Below are positions 32,995-44,872 of a stretch of 64,000 nt of DNA, piece after piece. Made by a program: the position numbers and the translations under genes. Where the stretch lies: the NCBI RefSeq assembly GCF_029962835.1, contig NC_080574.1:26758001-26822000 (forward strand), written 5' to 3'. The DNA comes from Magnolia sinica (lineage: Eukaryota > Streptophyta > Magnoliopsida > Magnoliales > Magnoliaceae). How positions within the stretch are numbered: position 1 is the stretch's first letter; every line of letters begins with the position of its first letter. The notes below the pieces were generated by a model. That model saw nothing but the letters and a program-made list of their open reading frames with translations, did not search any database and was not told the DNA's origin.

Positions 32995-34210
32995 AAAAAA
33001 AGAGAGAAAGAAGACTTCAAGCTTAATAATAAAAATACCAAGAAAAGATATCTGAACAAGAAAAGAAAGGCCAGCGTTACAAATGTGAAAATAAAGATCC
33101 TAAAGATCTATGTGAATGTCTTGAAATCCATTCTTGCAGACTGTGATGCAAAAGTCTAATGGATTCTGCCTCATCCAGACAAGTTACAAACTCAGAAAAT
33201 TCTTCGCTGACATGGAGTTGAAAATCAGTGATCAGAAAGTATGCATGGGAACCAATAGATTCTTGATGCCGCAGGCATTATGACTGTGAAGATCCTATTG
33301 CGAGGTCAAGTTAATCTGCTCTTAAATGATACTAGGTGTCAAATGTTCCTCGATCCAGTGCACAAATGCATAATCTCTATATGCCCACATGTGTATGAGG
33401 TGGGCCATCTACAGACCACCACATGCGCCATCATGGCATAGGCAAGAGATCCAAGGAACCACAAGGTGCCTCTCACATCACAAATATCCTCAATGAGAAA
33501 AATAAAATAAAATCAAGATAGTCTAGTCATCAGGTGGCCCACAATTTATAAAACAAATAGAAGCATGTATGAGACTTGGAAAACTTTTCCTATGCTGTTT
33601 GCCTGTTCAAACATGTAGCCCAGTTGATTGTTGAGTGGACTATCCTGATTCCTCGGACAGCAAAACTACACAATGGACCCATCACACACCCAAGTGCCAT
33701 GTTGGAGCACATGGACGCATGTACATGAGCTGCCTTGTACCCGTGTGGGGGACCTGTAGGTCTAGCAAAGTATAAAAATGCTCTTATAACAACGAAGAGC
33801 CAAAGCTTTTTTTATTGTTTGTGATTCTTGCAAATAGGAAGTGAGAGGGGTAGTTTAGGCAATATACAGGTTCCTCATGTGCTAACTGGTTGCTGATTTC
33901 TCTACAAAATGATCCCCCAAGTAGCCCTATTAGAGAAAGTACCATTGCTCTGTACCTTGGTAAATTACCTTCATGTTAGGATACCTTGGGGTATGGTAGA
34001 CCACCTTGATTTTCTGACTCTGACCAAAATGCCCATCCATTTCCCCATTTGAAGTGAATCAACTCCACAGATTTGGCACATTTTCTTCATCCACGCCAGT
34101 GTTGCAGTCAATCAAATGCCAATATGGGGCAGTTTCTGTCAGAGCTTTTGAATGTAGGGGCATTTCAGTACGATTTCCCTTGAGGTGGTGGTGGCTCGGA
34201 TGTGGTTCTC
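32300..34210. other. Intergenic region downstream of MLH1
   Basis: No gene recognised. It holds an (AT)n microsatellite at 32945-32990. The MLH1 3' UTR must extend below 34211 on the minus strand; a possible AATAAA signal (TTTATT on plus) is near 33810. The rest is unique-looking AT-rich DNA with scattered repeat scraps such as CAAGCGGACCACACC at 32795. Confidence 0.4.
32945..32990. repeat. (AT)n microsatellite
   Basis: A run of about 23 AT units in intergenic DNA. Confidence 0.9.
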
Positions 34211-36391
34211 TTAACATCTTTCAAAAATCCTGTAAAGCTTCTCCAAGGAAGCAACCTGTTAAAAAATCACGAGGGAAACAGATAAGCTAAACCATCAAAA
34301 TGGCATCAAGTTGGCAACATAACTAGCTAAATAGCACTAGTTAAAATTTAAAGTATATCATAGTCACCTAATTCCCTTACTACAGTATCTTTTTTCTTCT
34401 TTTTTTTCTTCTTTCTTTTTGTATATGTGCGTGTGTAACCGTGTATCAATGTTTTATATAGTGAAGAACGTGTGGTCATAACCATTACAAGTTACAGGGT
34501 CAAAACGACCGTTACAGAAAAACAGGCCGTAATGGTCTAGTAACAATTTTTTCAAAAAATAAAAATGGCCGTCACGGTCCATATCATAACAGTAACGGTG
34601 GTGGCCGTTACAGCCACCATTACTGTTTTGGAACACCTCGGTGGCATGGCGTTTACCCTTGTGAAGCGTGAAGCATAAGCTACATAGTGTGTAGCGTAAG
34701 CTACACACTACTTATAGATTTTTAATTGAGGTTGCATTTGGTTGCACCAAATATTATGAATTTCATGAGATTTTGCACCAAATTAGACTAATCAATAATA
34801 AAATTTCATAATATTTGGTGCAACCAAACACAACCTATAATATGAAAAAGATGGTAAAGATTAAGTATAAAGATTTAAAAAAGGCAATGTGAAGCAGGAC
34901 AATTAACCACTTCCTCTAAAAGCTCGAACAGATAGAGTACGACAAATTAATCCCTTAATCTCATACCCCATGCCCCAAATCCATGGGTTAGGTCATCGGC
35001 TGAACCCTCCTCGTGGGCCCCAAATCCATGGGTTCCACCCCCTAGTGGGCCCAAATCCATGGGTTTTGTCTCACACAAGCCACCCGCCTCACACGAGCCC
35101 TAAATCTATGAGTTCCGCAGGCCACCCACCTCGAGTGTGCACCTGCATCCCACAAGCCACCCCACTCGAGCCCAGTGTGAAAATGCCCACACATTAATCA
35201 CCCCCAGTGAGGAATCTCGAATACAAGACCTCCCACTCTGATACTATTTGATGCAGGACAATTAACCACTTGCTTTAAAAGTTTGAACTGATAGAGCATG
35301 GCGCATTAATCCCTTTATCTCAGCCAAGGCCCCAAATCCATGGGTTCCGCCCCCTCGTGGGCCCCGAATCTATGGGTTCTGCCTCACACGGCCCCCAAAT
35401 CCATGGGTTCTATAGGCCGCCTACCTCAAGTGTGCCCCCGCATCCCACATGCCACCCCACTCGAGCCCGATGTGAAAATGCCCCCGCATTACAATGGAAC
35501 TGATTTAATGTTGTTACTTATATTATTTTACTTAAATCATTGAAAAGATCAAATAGTTTTTATTGAAAATAGAAAAATGCATCAAATTATTAAAACATTA
35601 ATTGATTTCAATGTTTTAGTGAAAAATATTTTTTAACATAAGCTATGTAGTGGGCGCATAGGTTGTGTAGCATGTGACCTATGCAAATTAGTAAGCTATT
35701 TTCATGAGCTACATAGCGTTAAAAGGAAGCTACGCTACGTAGCATAGCTTAGCCTTAACGCTACATAGCTCATGAAAATAACTTAAGTCACGTGTAGACT
35801 ATGCTACTTCATAATTTGCATATACTACACACTACACAAACTACGCCGCATGCTAAGTAGGTCATGTTGCAAGTTATTTTTCACTACAACATTAAAAACA
35901 ATTGATGTTTTCAATGATTTGTTATACTTCTTTCTATTTTCACTAAAAAATAGTTGATCTTTTCAATGCTTTTAGTGAAATAATATAAGTGACAGAATAC
36001 AATCGGTTTCGGTGCTTTCTTTACTTTAGATTGTGTTTGGTTGCACCAAATATCATGAAAATTTGTTAAATTTCATTATTAATCAGTCTAATTTGGTGCA
36101 AAGTATCGGTCATGAGAGAGAGAGAGAGAGAGAGAGAGTGAGAGAGATCTTGCGCCAATACAGGGAGGGAGAGAGCTTGCGCCAATACTTGATCTTAAAG
36201 AGTATGAGGCACATGCCATTTTGGCTGGGGTTGAGTTGTCAATCCTGAAACTAACTCGTGGGGTCCAGTTTCCCATCTTGAGACTGACTCGACCCCAACC
36301 CTAACCAACCCAACACGATCCGACCTATATTCAGGTTGGACCAATCCAGTTCGGGTTGAGCCCAACCCAAGTCACACTTGTACAGACATTG

Positions 36392-36455
<64 letters not shown>

Positions 36456-39400
36456 GTCGTAAAAGCTCAATAAAAGTATTCATGAATCTACTCAGTTCTT
36501 GGATTATTTAAAAATATATAATTAGGTGGAATGGGCTAGAGGGAAGAACCTGCACAAAAGTTCCATTTGTAGCCATTGTGTTCGGCGGCTTGAGAAATAG
36601 TCTCATCGATGGGAACAAGACGTGTTGAATGGTCCATTCACGTTGAGCCCACGCCGTCTCTGCCTCTGAAAGTAATTCATGGTCAAAGTCATCCTCTGCA
36701 TTGACACCTTCCCCTGTGACATTGTCATAAGAATCAAGATTAAAGATTAATGGAAGTCATTTAGGTGCATTTGCATGCACTATCAAACCAAATAGCAATA
36801 ATGAATCTAATAATGTGGAAACAAGCAACTGAAATTTCCTTCGCATTTATATTAAGGATGTGGACTACTCTTAAATAAAAATGTGAAAAAAAAAGAAAAA
36901 GAAAAAAAAGCTCTACTTCTCAAAGGCCTAGACTCTTGTGACGACAGTTCACCATTTCAAAAACTATGGTGACTCATCCTCCCCACATGTGGCACTCATG
37001 CAACACCATCCAGACTCTAGACAATCGAAATTTGGGGCGTATTATGGATGGAGCATATCCTTAAAATCAGACTTATCAGAAAATCTTAACCATCCATCCA
37101 ATCGGTAACAAATCAATTGTTAAAAGTAAAATAGTGAGTGGTTTAAAAAATTATCATTGTTGTCATCATCTTCGTTGCCGTCAACATCATCTAAGCATCC
37201 CAATTAATTCGGGTTGGCCACATCGAACTTGTATCTCTATTCCATTCTATCAAGGACCATATCCTCGGTTAAACCATAGGTCATAAATCTTTTCTTCCTA
37301 CCTTAACTTTTCCCTCTTCTTATTACCTACTGGAGCTACTCCCTAAGTTGCCTCAACAACCTCATTTCAGCCGCACATTGTATGAATGTGTTATTCATTA
37401 ATTGCCCAACATTTTGTCTAATAAAGCATGATTGGTCTTGTAGTTGGCATATAAAATCTCTCCTTCAATTTGATTGGTATGCAGCAATCACATCAAACTC
37501 CATAGGCACATCTCCGCTTAATCCATCCTATGACTATGAGCAAAATCCTTTTGGATCTTTTCATTCTCATAAATTATTGACCCGATATATCAGAAGTGGT
37601 AATTTTAAGTTACTCGGCCATCAATACTAACCAATTCCTCATTCCACTCCTATTGTAATATAAATTGGCATTTCATATATTTTGTCTTTCTGTCTTATTT
37701 TAAAATCTTTAGAATCACCACATACCTCCACAATTCTAGCTTTGCGTTTGCTCGCCTCATCTCATCAACTAAAACTATATCATCCATAAACAACATACAC
37801 CACAAGATCCTTAACCATGCCAATTAGGCTCATTAGCTTCATAACACGGACGGGATTTTCTCTAGGGAACCTATTCTATGCATTCTCTAAGGGGTCGTTT
37901 GGAGGCCTGTAATTTTTTTTGTTGTAAACACATTACACCTGAAAAGAGTTTAAAGTGTAATCGGTTTACATGCTATTCTGTTTGGCTTTTAAGTGGCAAT
38001 CTATTCATAGGTAAATAAATTGTGTGTTTGGCTAGCCTGTAAAGTGTTTACAATGAATAAAGTAGGTATTCATACCATAGAACTTGGGCAGTGAACCTTC
38101 TAAAATCTGCAAATCACATAAGAAAAATGATAAAGACATCACTTCACGCACACCTTTGTGTACAAATCAAGGGAGGTGGCAGGCCGCACCAATTTCTCTG
38201 TGGCTAAGCGCATATCCATGTTCATGTTGAAGACCCCATGTGCATGTTCGTGCATCTTTGAAGACCCACACTAGGAAGATGCATGTGGGCTGTATATAGG
38301 AGCTTGATAGACACATCGGACAGTTGGACCGGGTGGACACGATGATCGGACTGTTCGATCATCATTGTCGGACATCTTAATCGTGGACCCCCATGGGCCA
38401 CAAAATAATTTAGCTGTTTAGATTGTTTACGTGCTTCGTTATTTTTGGTATAACTTGTATTGATGTTGAGATTAGGGAGTTAGGAATAATTTTTAATTTA
38501 TTAAGCGTCTTTATGTTGAGAATCTTATCTGAGAGCTCCTTTTTGTAAAAGGTCTTTTATGAGACTATAAAAGAGAAAAAGGGAGGGGGGTGGAGCCCTA
38601 ATGCCATTATTTTGAAAAAAAAGAAAAGAAAAGAGAGAGAGCTATGTTTTTTATTCTTCATATGATATGAAGAAGCCTTCCATGTGATTTGGAAGAGAGA
38701 TTGGTGTGAGGCCAATCTTCCATCAAAGAGAGCACGAGGTTCTTATCTATCCCTTCGAGCTTTTCATTACAAGGTATTTATCACAATTTTCGATTTCTCC
38801 CATTTAGATTCCTCATAACCCCTTCCAAACATTTTAAAACATTCTCCTTCATCGTTCCCACATCAATCCTGACCTTGGGAGCCAAAACCATACCCTACCA
38901 AACCCAAACGTGCGAGTGTACAGCCACATGTGTGAGCCCGCAGGGTTGGCCGTATGGTTCCCCTTCATTCCTTTTGTTTCCTTTTCTTTTCCCATCAAAA
39001 TCCTCTCCATTCCCCCATCCAAACCCAAACCCTAACACCCGATTCCAAAATCACCAATTTCAACAATAATCCCAATTCACAAACCCTAATTCCCACATTC
39101 ACTTCGTTCCTCTTAAATCCCTAACCTCTATCTAAAACCCTAATTCCCCTCTAATTAAAGCCTAAACAACGAATCCCTTCACCCAATTTACAACGAATCC
39201 CTTCACCCAATTTCAAGTTTTTCCCAATTTCCCCAAACCCTAACTTCATCCACACCTAAATCTAGTAAACCCTAGGTAGTATTAGACATTCTCCTTTGAA
39301 ATAGGTTTAACCCTATGGTATTTGGATGTTACTACATTCATTAAATCCTAGTTTTCCTCAGTATTCGAAATATCGGTATCGCATTATGTATCGCACCTTT

Positions 39401-42400
39401 GGGATATAGATACATATCGGTTATCACGTGGGATATATCGGTTGTATCGCATAATGTATCGTTGTTGTTGGAAACACGGGGAAATTGGTCGATTTTTTCA
39501 ATGAAACTTCAGTGATTGTTAAAAAACACATCAACACACACTTATAAATCAAAACATTACAAAAAATATGTGCACACAATAGGTTTTCTTTGTATGGGGT
39601 CATAATCTATGCATTGTCTAACTGATGCAAGTATATTCAAAGTTCGTTAATATAATTTATAAATATAAGAAGACGTGTGGAAACACAACCGATACATTCA
39701 AAAGCAAAAGAAGAATCACTAGATTAGGTTACATACATGTTTGATTTTATATTTGGACATAAGGATTGCAACCAATTTGCGACCAAGTGGGAAATTTTGA
39801 TTTTTTCAACTTCCCGCAACTCGGCCCATCTCCTCCAAATCTCAAAATTGAAGCTCCTAATCCATGTATTTGTAACAATTTGACGCTAATTTAACATGAT
39901 TTACTGGAAAAAAAAGGGATTAAAAATCGAAAATGCTCATCAAATCTAACATGTGAGATATATTGCACTACTTGTGAGTTTCATATCGCACAGGTGGGAT
40001 ACAAGATATATCGTGGGATATATCGGTCAATATCGTCGATATTTAAAACACAGATTTTCCTTATTTAATAGTCTTGTAGGATTATGCTTGGTAACCTGGG
40101 CTTGAATTATACATGATCTCCTTTTGGAATTTTGGTATTTGTGATGATGGTAACAAGTTTTGTGATTTTTATTAATTAATTTAATTTTACTGGTTGATCT
40201 CACACAATATTTGAGTTCATACATCGGTCCTTTGTCAAAAGACTTGATTTTTCTAGGGCCGTAAGAGAGCATTAGAGCATGCACACACTAAACAGATTGG
40301 ATGTCTTCCACCCATCACAGTGGGCCCCAAATGCAATCTAGAAATTTTTAATGGTGGACGTCCCATCCTTCCCTCGTGTGGTCCATTTGATAATGGACAA
40401 GCTGTTTTTTTAGGGCCACAGGAAAGCATCAAGGGAAGTATGTGATGGATAGATTGGATATACCATACACATTACGGTGGGCCCCACGTATCATGAGTGC
40501 ATATTAACCATTGTGTTCAAACATGTATAATGCCTTTTTAGCTGTAAAGACTTTTATTTGTAATATGAAACATGCCTTTTTACTACGTTTCATATTATAG
40601 CTAAAAGTTGTAATATGTTTACAGCCTATAAAGTTTTTACAGGCAAATACATGCATCTAAACAGCCCTTGTAATCCCTTTACAACTTAAGGACTTTACAA
40701 GCATCCAAACGACCCCCAAGTAATAAGAGCATATGGAGATCCTTTCTCCTCTCCCTGAACTTCTCCGTCAATTGTCCTAGTAAGAAAATGGTCTTAATGG
40801 TTGACTTCCCTAGCATAAAGCCAAACTGATTTTCTAATACATTTGTCTCATGCCTCAATCATTGCTCCGTCACTCTCTCCAAAATTTTCATAGCATGACT
40901 CGTAAGTTTAATCCCATAGTAGTTAGTGTAGCTCTATATTTCTCCTTTATTCTTATAAATAGGTAAATTTCTTTAACTTTTGTAACTAGGTACCACGATA
41001 CTTTCCCTACATTTGTTTGCCATCTTCATTGTTCTTACAAGCTACAACCTTATTAAACAACTTAATCTACCAAAATAAATCAATCTCTCTCATGTGTATT
41101 GATATAAAATCTGGTCTAAAGGCCTTTCCGGTCTTCATCTTTCTCAAAACTTCTTTTACTTTAGATATCATAATCCTAAGCAGTGTTGTCAAAATCCTAC
41201 GATTTACGTTTTGAGTCAAATCTTAAGAAAAACTATTTGAAACCCTTTTTATATGAATCCTACGATTTATGATTCCAATTATATTTGTTTTATTTTATTT
41301 TAAGCTTTACTTGGCTTTCATTTTATGTTTCTAAATTGGTGGGGGCTTTAAGAATCATTTAGAAAAAAAAAAGAAAAAAGACTTGTCTAGAAAAGGTAAA
41401 TTATTTTATTTTGTTCTTTATAAGAGATTAAATGATATACCTTCTCTTCAACGTTAAATCATAGAGCTTTAAAAAAAAATAAAAATGATTTCTTACTTCT
41501 TAACTAGTCGAAACACCAAATCGATGTATGACTTATTTGGAATGTTTTTATGGATGATGACAATCATGTTAACTTATATGTATTGTGGAATGATGGTTAG
41601 AAATCAAAATATCTTTTTCGTCTGTCTATAGAATCAAATGCCACTTTTCCAATGTGATTTTACATTCAAGAAAGGTAACAAGAATATAAATTATTAAAGG
41701 ATCCTTATATGTTTTTTAAGGAAAATTTCTTGAAAGATTAAAAAAAGAAAGAAGGAAAGATTAAAAAAAAGAAAGAAGGAAAGATAAGAATCCTTTAACA
41801 CTATCATGACATGATATTACTAGGTGCAAATTGATCGCAAAAGGATGATTGCTAAGTTTTTTTTTAAAAAAATTTCTGATTTATTTATATTTTTCATAAT
41901 TTTAAGAAAATCATAAAAAATCTTAATATTTACAATACGATTTCCAATTCGATACAATTCAACCCATATTTTGATTTGCAATACGATAACGATTTTAACA
42001 ACATTGGTCCTAACTATGATCTATAGCTTAATTTGACTTTATGACCATTTATCCCTACGCTCTCAAAGTGGTTGGCATTTAACAAGTTCTTCTCCACCTT
42101 TCATTGATCTTGCCATCCTTAACCAACCACCCTCTGATCATTGCTGTTAACACATTTAACATGATATGTCCCTACACCTCCTCTCCCTCGTTTCTGCAAG
42201 TTTGAGGACATCTTTCTCACCTTCTCATCCCCAACCTATTGTATAGATTTTTCTCAAAAAATCAATTGCATAGATCATCACATGCCTTAAATTTAGCCTT
42301 GCTACTTTCTTAGTGTTCTCTTTTCAGAAATTTTATATTCTTCTACATTTTACTCATTTCTAGTCCTTTGTCAGGCTTTGCAATACAATCATTTCTAGCT

Positions 42401-44835
42401 AATGGTCCTTGGACCGCATCATTCCACCACCAACTTTCCTTATAAGAATGACTTTTCCCTCTAGTAAAAAATCCATGGTCAAAATCAGATGGTTACTACT
42501 ATCCTCTTCTTCTTCTTCTTCTTCTTCTTTGTTATGCTCCATATGATTAAGCAATTTGGATAGTTTGGATTGCTATGCAACCATGACATGTTGACAGCTG
42601 AAGAGTCACCACCATCTTTAAAATGTTCGTGGACTATCATAGGAGTCTTACCCCTTCTCAAAATATCATCAACAACATCATCATCTAAGCCTTATCCCAA
42701 CTAAATGGGGTTGGCCACATGAATCATTTTCCATCAATCCACTCTATCAAGGGCCATAACTTCAGTAAGACCACAGGTCATCAAGTCTTGTCACTACCTC
42801 CACCTGCATCCTGTTGGCCTTCCCCTTGCCCATTGTGCATGAAAAAAACCATCTAAGTCTATTTTCCCTCTTCTTATTACCTATTAGTGCTCCTCCTAAA
42901 CTCCCTCGAATGCATTCATATCTAATTCCATCCTTGTCTTGTCACTCATCCATCTCAACACCCTAATTTCAGCTACACTCATCACATGAGCATGTTGTTT
43001 CTTAACTGTCCAGCATTCTATCCCAAAAAGCATGACTGGTCTTATAACCATCCTATAAAATATCCTTTCTTAAATATGAGAGCATGAAAATAACAAGGGG
43101 TCTCGCAGTCTTTTACTCACATAGAGGAGCCAAGACCACAAAGTGCAGAAGTGATTCACATCTGCTGTGTGACTTGCAGTTCCATAACTTTTCAAGATTA
43201 GAAAAGAATCTAACTGCAATTATAGGACTACTTCGCAATGACACTAGGAAATGTTACCAATTTTGCTACTGCCCCTTAAATGAATATTCGCAATTCATAA
43301 TTAAGTTCACTCATCTATCCAAACACAGCCTTAATCATTGGTGAAGTATGTATACTTTCAAGCTGTAGGAAATAACTAACAAAAAAAAAAAAAAAAAAAG
43401 GGGAATCAAATTTTGATAAAAGAGTTCACATCTTTGTCAGAGTAACATCAATCCTACATTGCTGCACAGATGGAAAATGATGGTTCCTGGTTTTGAGATT
43501 TGAAATCTTTCAGGCTTTTGTAATCCTAGTTCTTTCAGGTTTCATCGCATGGGAGCACCAATAAAAAGACCACCACTATGATGGTGGTGGCAAACTAAAC
43601 AGCTCAAAAACCCAGTTTCCTACCTGAACGTAAATAAAACAGAAGAATAGCAGGTGACCAAGATGATGAGACTCAGATGAGCAGAAAGTGATGGATTTAT
43701 GATAGATGGGATCCAAAAATTTCTTGGTTTCAGCCCTAACCAACCATACCCATACAAGATAAACCCTAACCTAACAAGTGTGATTTACATGCATACAAGT
43801 GTTTGGATGTGTAACATGTGCAATCAACACAGCAAGAATATAGTTTCCAATAAATAATGCCACACCCAAATTATTGGGATCATTTCCTTCATCTTCAACA
43901 CCCTGAAACTGTTTTTGGTTCTTCTTGTAGAACTGCAACCCATCCCCCGACGGATTGGGTAAGAGAGGAGGATTCATCGCATAAAAGTTTCCAAGAGCAG
44001 CTGAAATTGCTCGAAAACATTCTTTTTCATCCTCCCAGTCAACCTACAAATATGGCCAAATATCCATCAGGTTACCGATATTACAAAATAGGCATATCAG
44101 GTTACAGAGAATGCAAAATAGGCACATATGTTCCAATGTAACATTCAGTAGAAAAGATGAGCTTATGTGGTAACTAGCAAACATAGGCAGCCTGGCATCA
44201 TTAGATGATTCTTTGGTGATCTTCAAGTATTCTCAGATGGTTTTGTAGAAAACATAAATAAATAAATAAAGGCAATGAAATAATTCTGGAAAGCCTTCTT
44301 AGAATTCAAACAAACACAGAAACTGGACTCAACTAAGGCATGCATGAGAATTCAAAGCGTTTCAATATCCTTCCTGTGTATCACCTGCCTGAGTAAATAG
44401 TAAGCCAAGAAACAGACTGAGCTTTTCAAAATAACAACTGCCAAAAGAGCTAACAGGTCTTAAATATCATCATCATCATCATCATCATCATCATCTAAGC
44501 CTTACCCCAATTAACTGGGGTCAGCTACATCCACTCCAACATTCCACTCTGTTGAGAGTCGTACCTTCAGTTAGACCATAGATCATCAAGTCCTTTCTTA
44601 CTACCTCCATGACCATCCTTTTGAGTGTTCCCCGTGCCATTTTAGAGCCTTCAAGTTGTATCCACTCCTAACTAGCGCAGTTCTAACAGGGCTTAAATAT
44701 GGAGATGAAATTCATGCAGTAAAAATCTTCTTCTAACAAGCCCAGTCGTCAAAAAAGGTAAACGATATGATTACCAAAGCATTTTTGCAAGAGGCAAGCA
44801 ACAAACCCTTCAACAAAGGAAAAAAAGAAAGCAAC

Positions 44836-44872
<37 letters not shown>

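Larger units (their letters stand above)
37891..40717. mobile_element. 2.8-kb element with GGGGTCGTTTGG termini inside the LINE
   Basis: The ends are GGGGTCGTTTGGAGGCCTGT at 37891 and TACAAGCATCCAAACGACCC near 40716, with a second inner inverted layer (TAAAGTGTAATCGGTTTAC, AAAGTTTTTACAGGC). TAA precedes the left end as in Tourist/Harbinger elements; the right flank is AAGTAA, so the target is not exact. Its centre (38520-40250) is a repeat also present inverted at 51960-52800, and a hAT-like MITE is nested at 39359-40053. No transposase frame is visible. Confidence 0.6.
37154..42462 (-). mobile_element. RTE-type LINE, 5'-truncated, with two insertions
   Basis: The minus-strand 3' end is at 37154-37230: GGCCAACCCGAATTAATTGG, then CTTAGATGATG-like tail repeats typical of plant RTE elements. 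Further 5', the fragments include a reverse-transcriptase-like [14 protein letters not shown] near 37720-37760 and the post-endonuclease motif [11 protein letters not shown] near 42410-42440. The body is split by a GGGGTCGTTTGG element (37891-40717) and a hAT-like element (41181-42006). The remaining LINE sequence is about 1.7 kb. It has many stops and is dead. It lies in the 7.2-kb MLH1 intron. Confidence 0.75.

Noticed and set aside
34970-35543. Frames rich in Pro, His and Gly
   Set aside because: They are translated from the repeated CCAAATCCATGGGTTCC units of the TRIM-like element.
38520-38620. LTR promoter of a retrotransposon
   Set aside because: A TATA-like ACTATAAAAGAG is present and the repeat recurs at 51960-52800, but I could not find TG...CA ends, a 5-bp target or a primer site, so I left it unclassified.
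44461-44496. Possible CRISPR-like or regulatory repeat
   Set aside because: It is a plain (ATC)n microsatellite forming the tail of an RTE-type LINE. No CRISPR array is expected or seen in this eukaryotic sequence.
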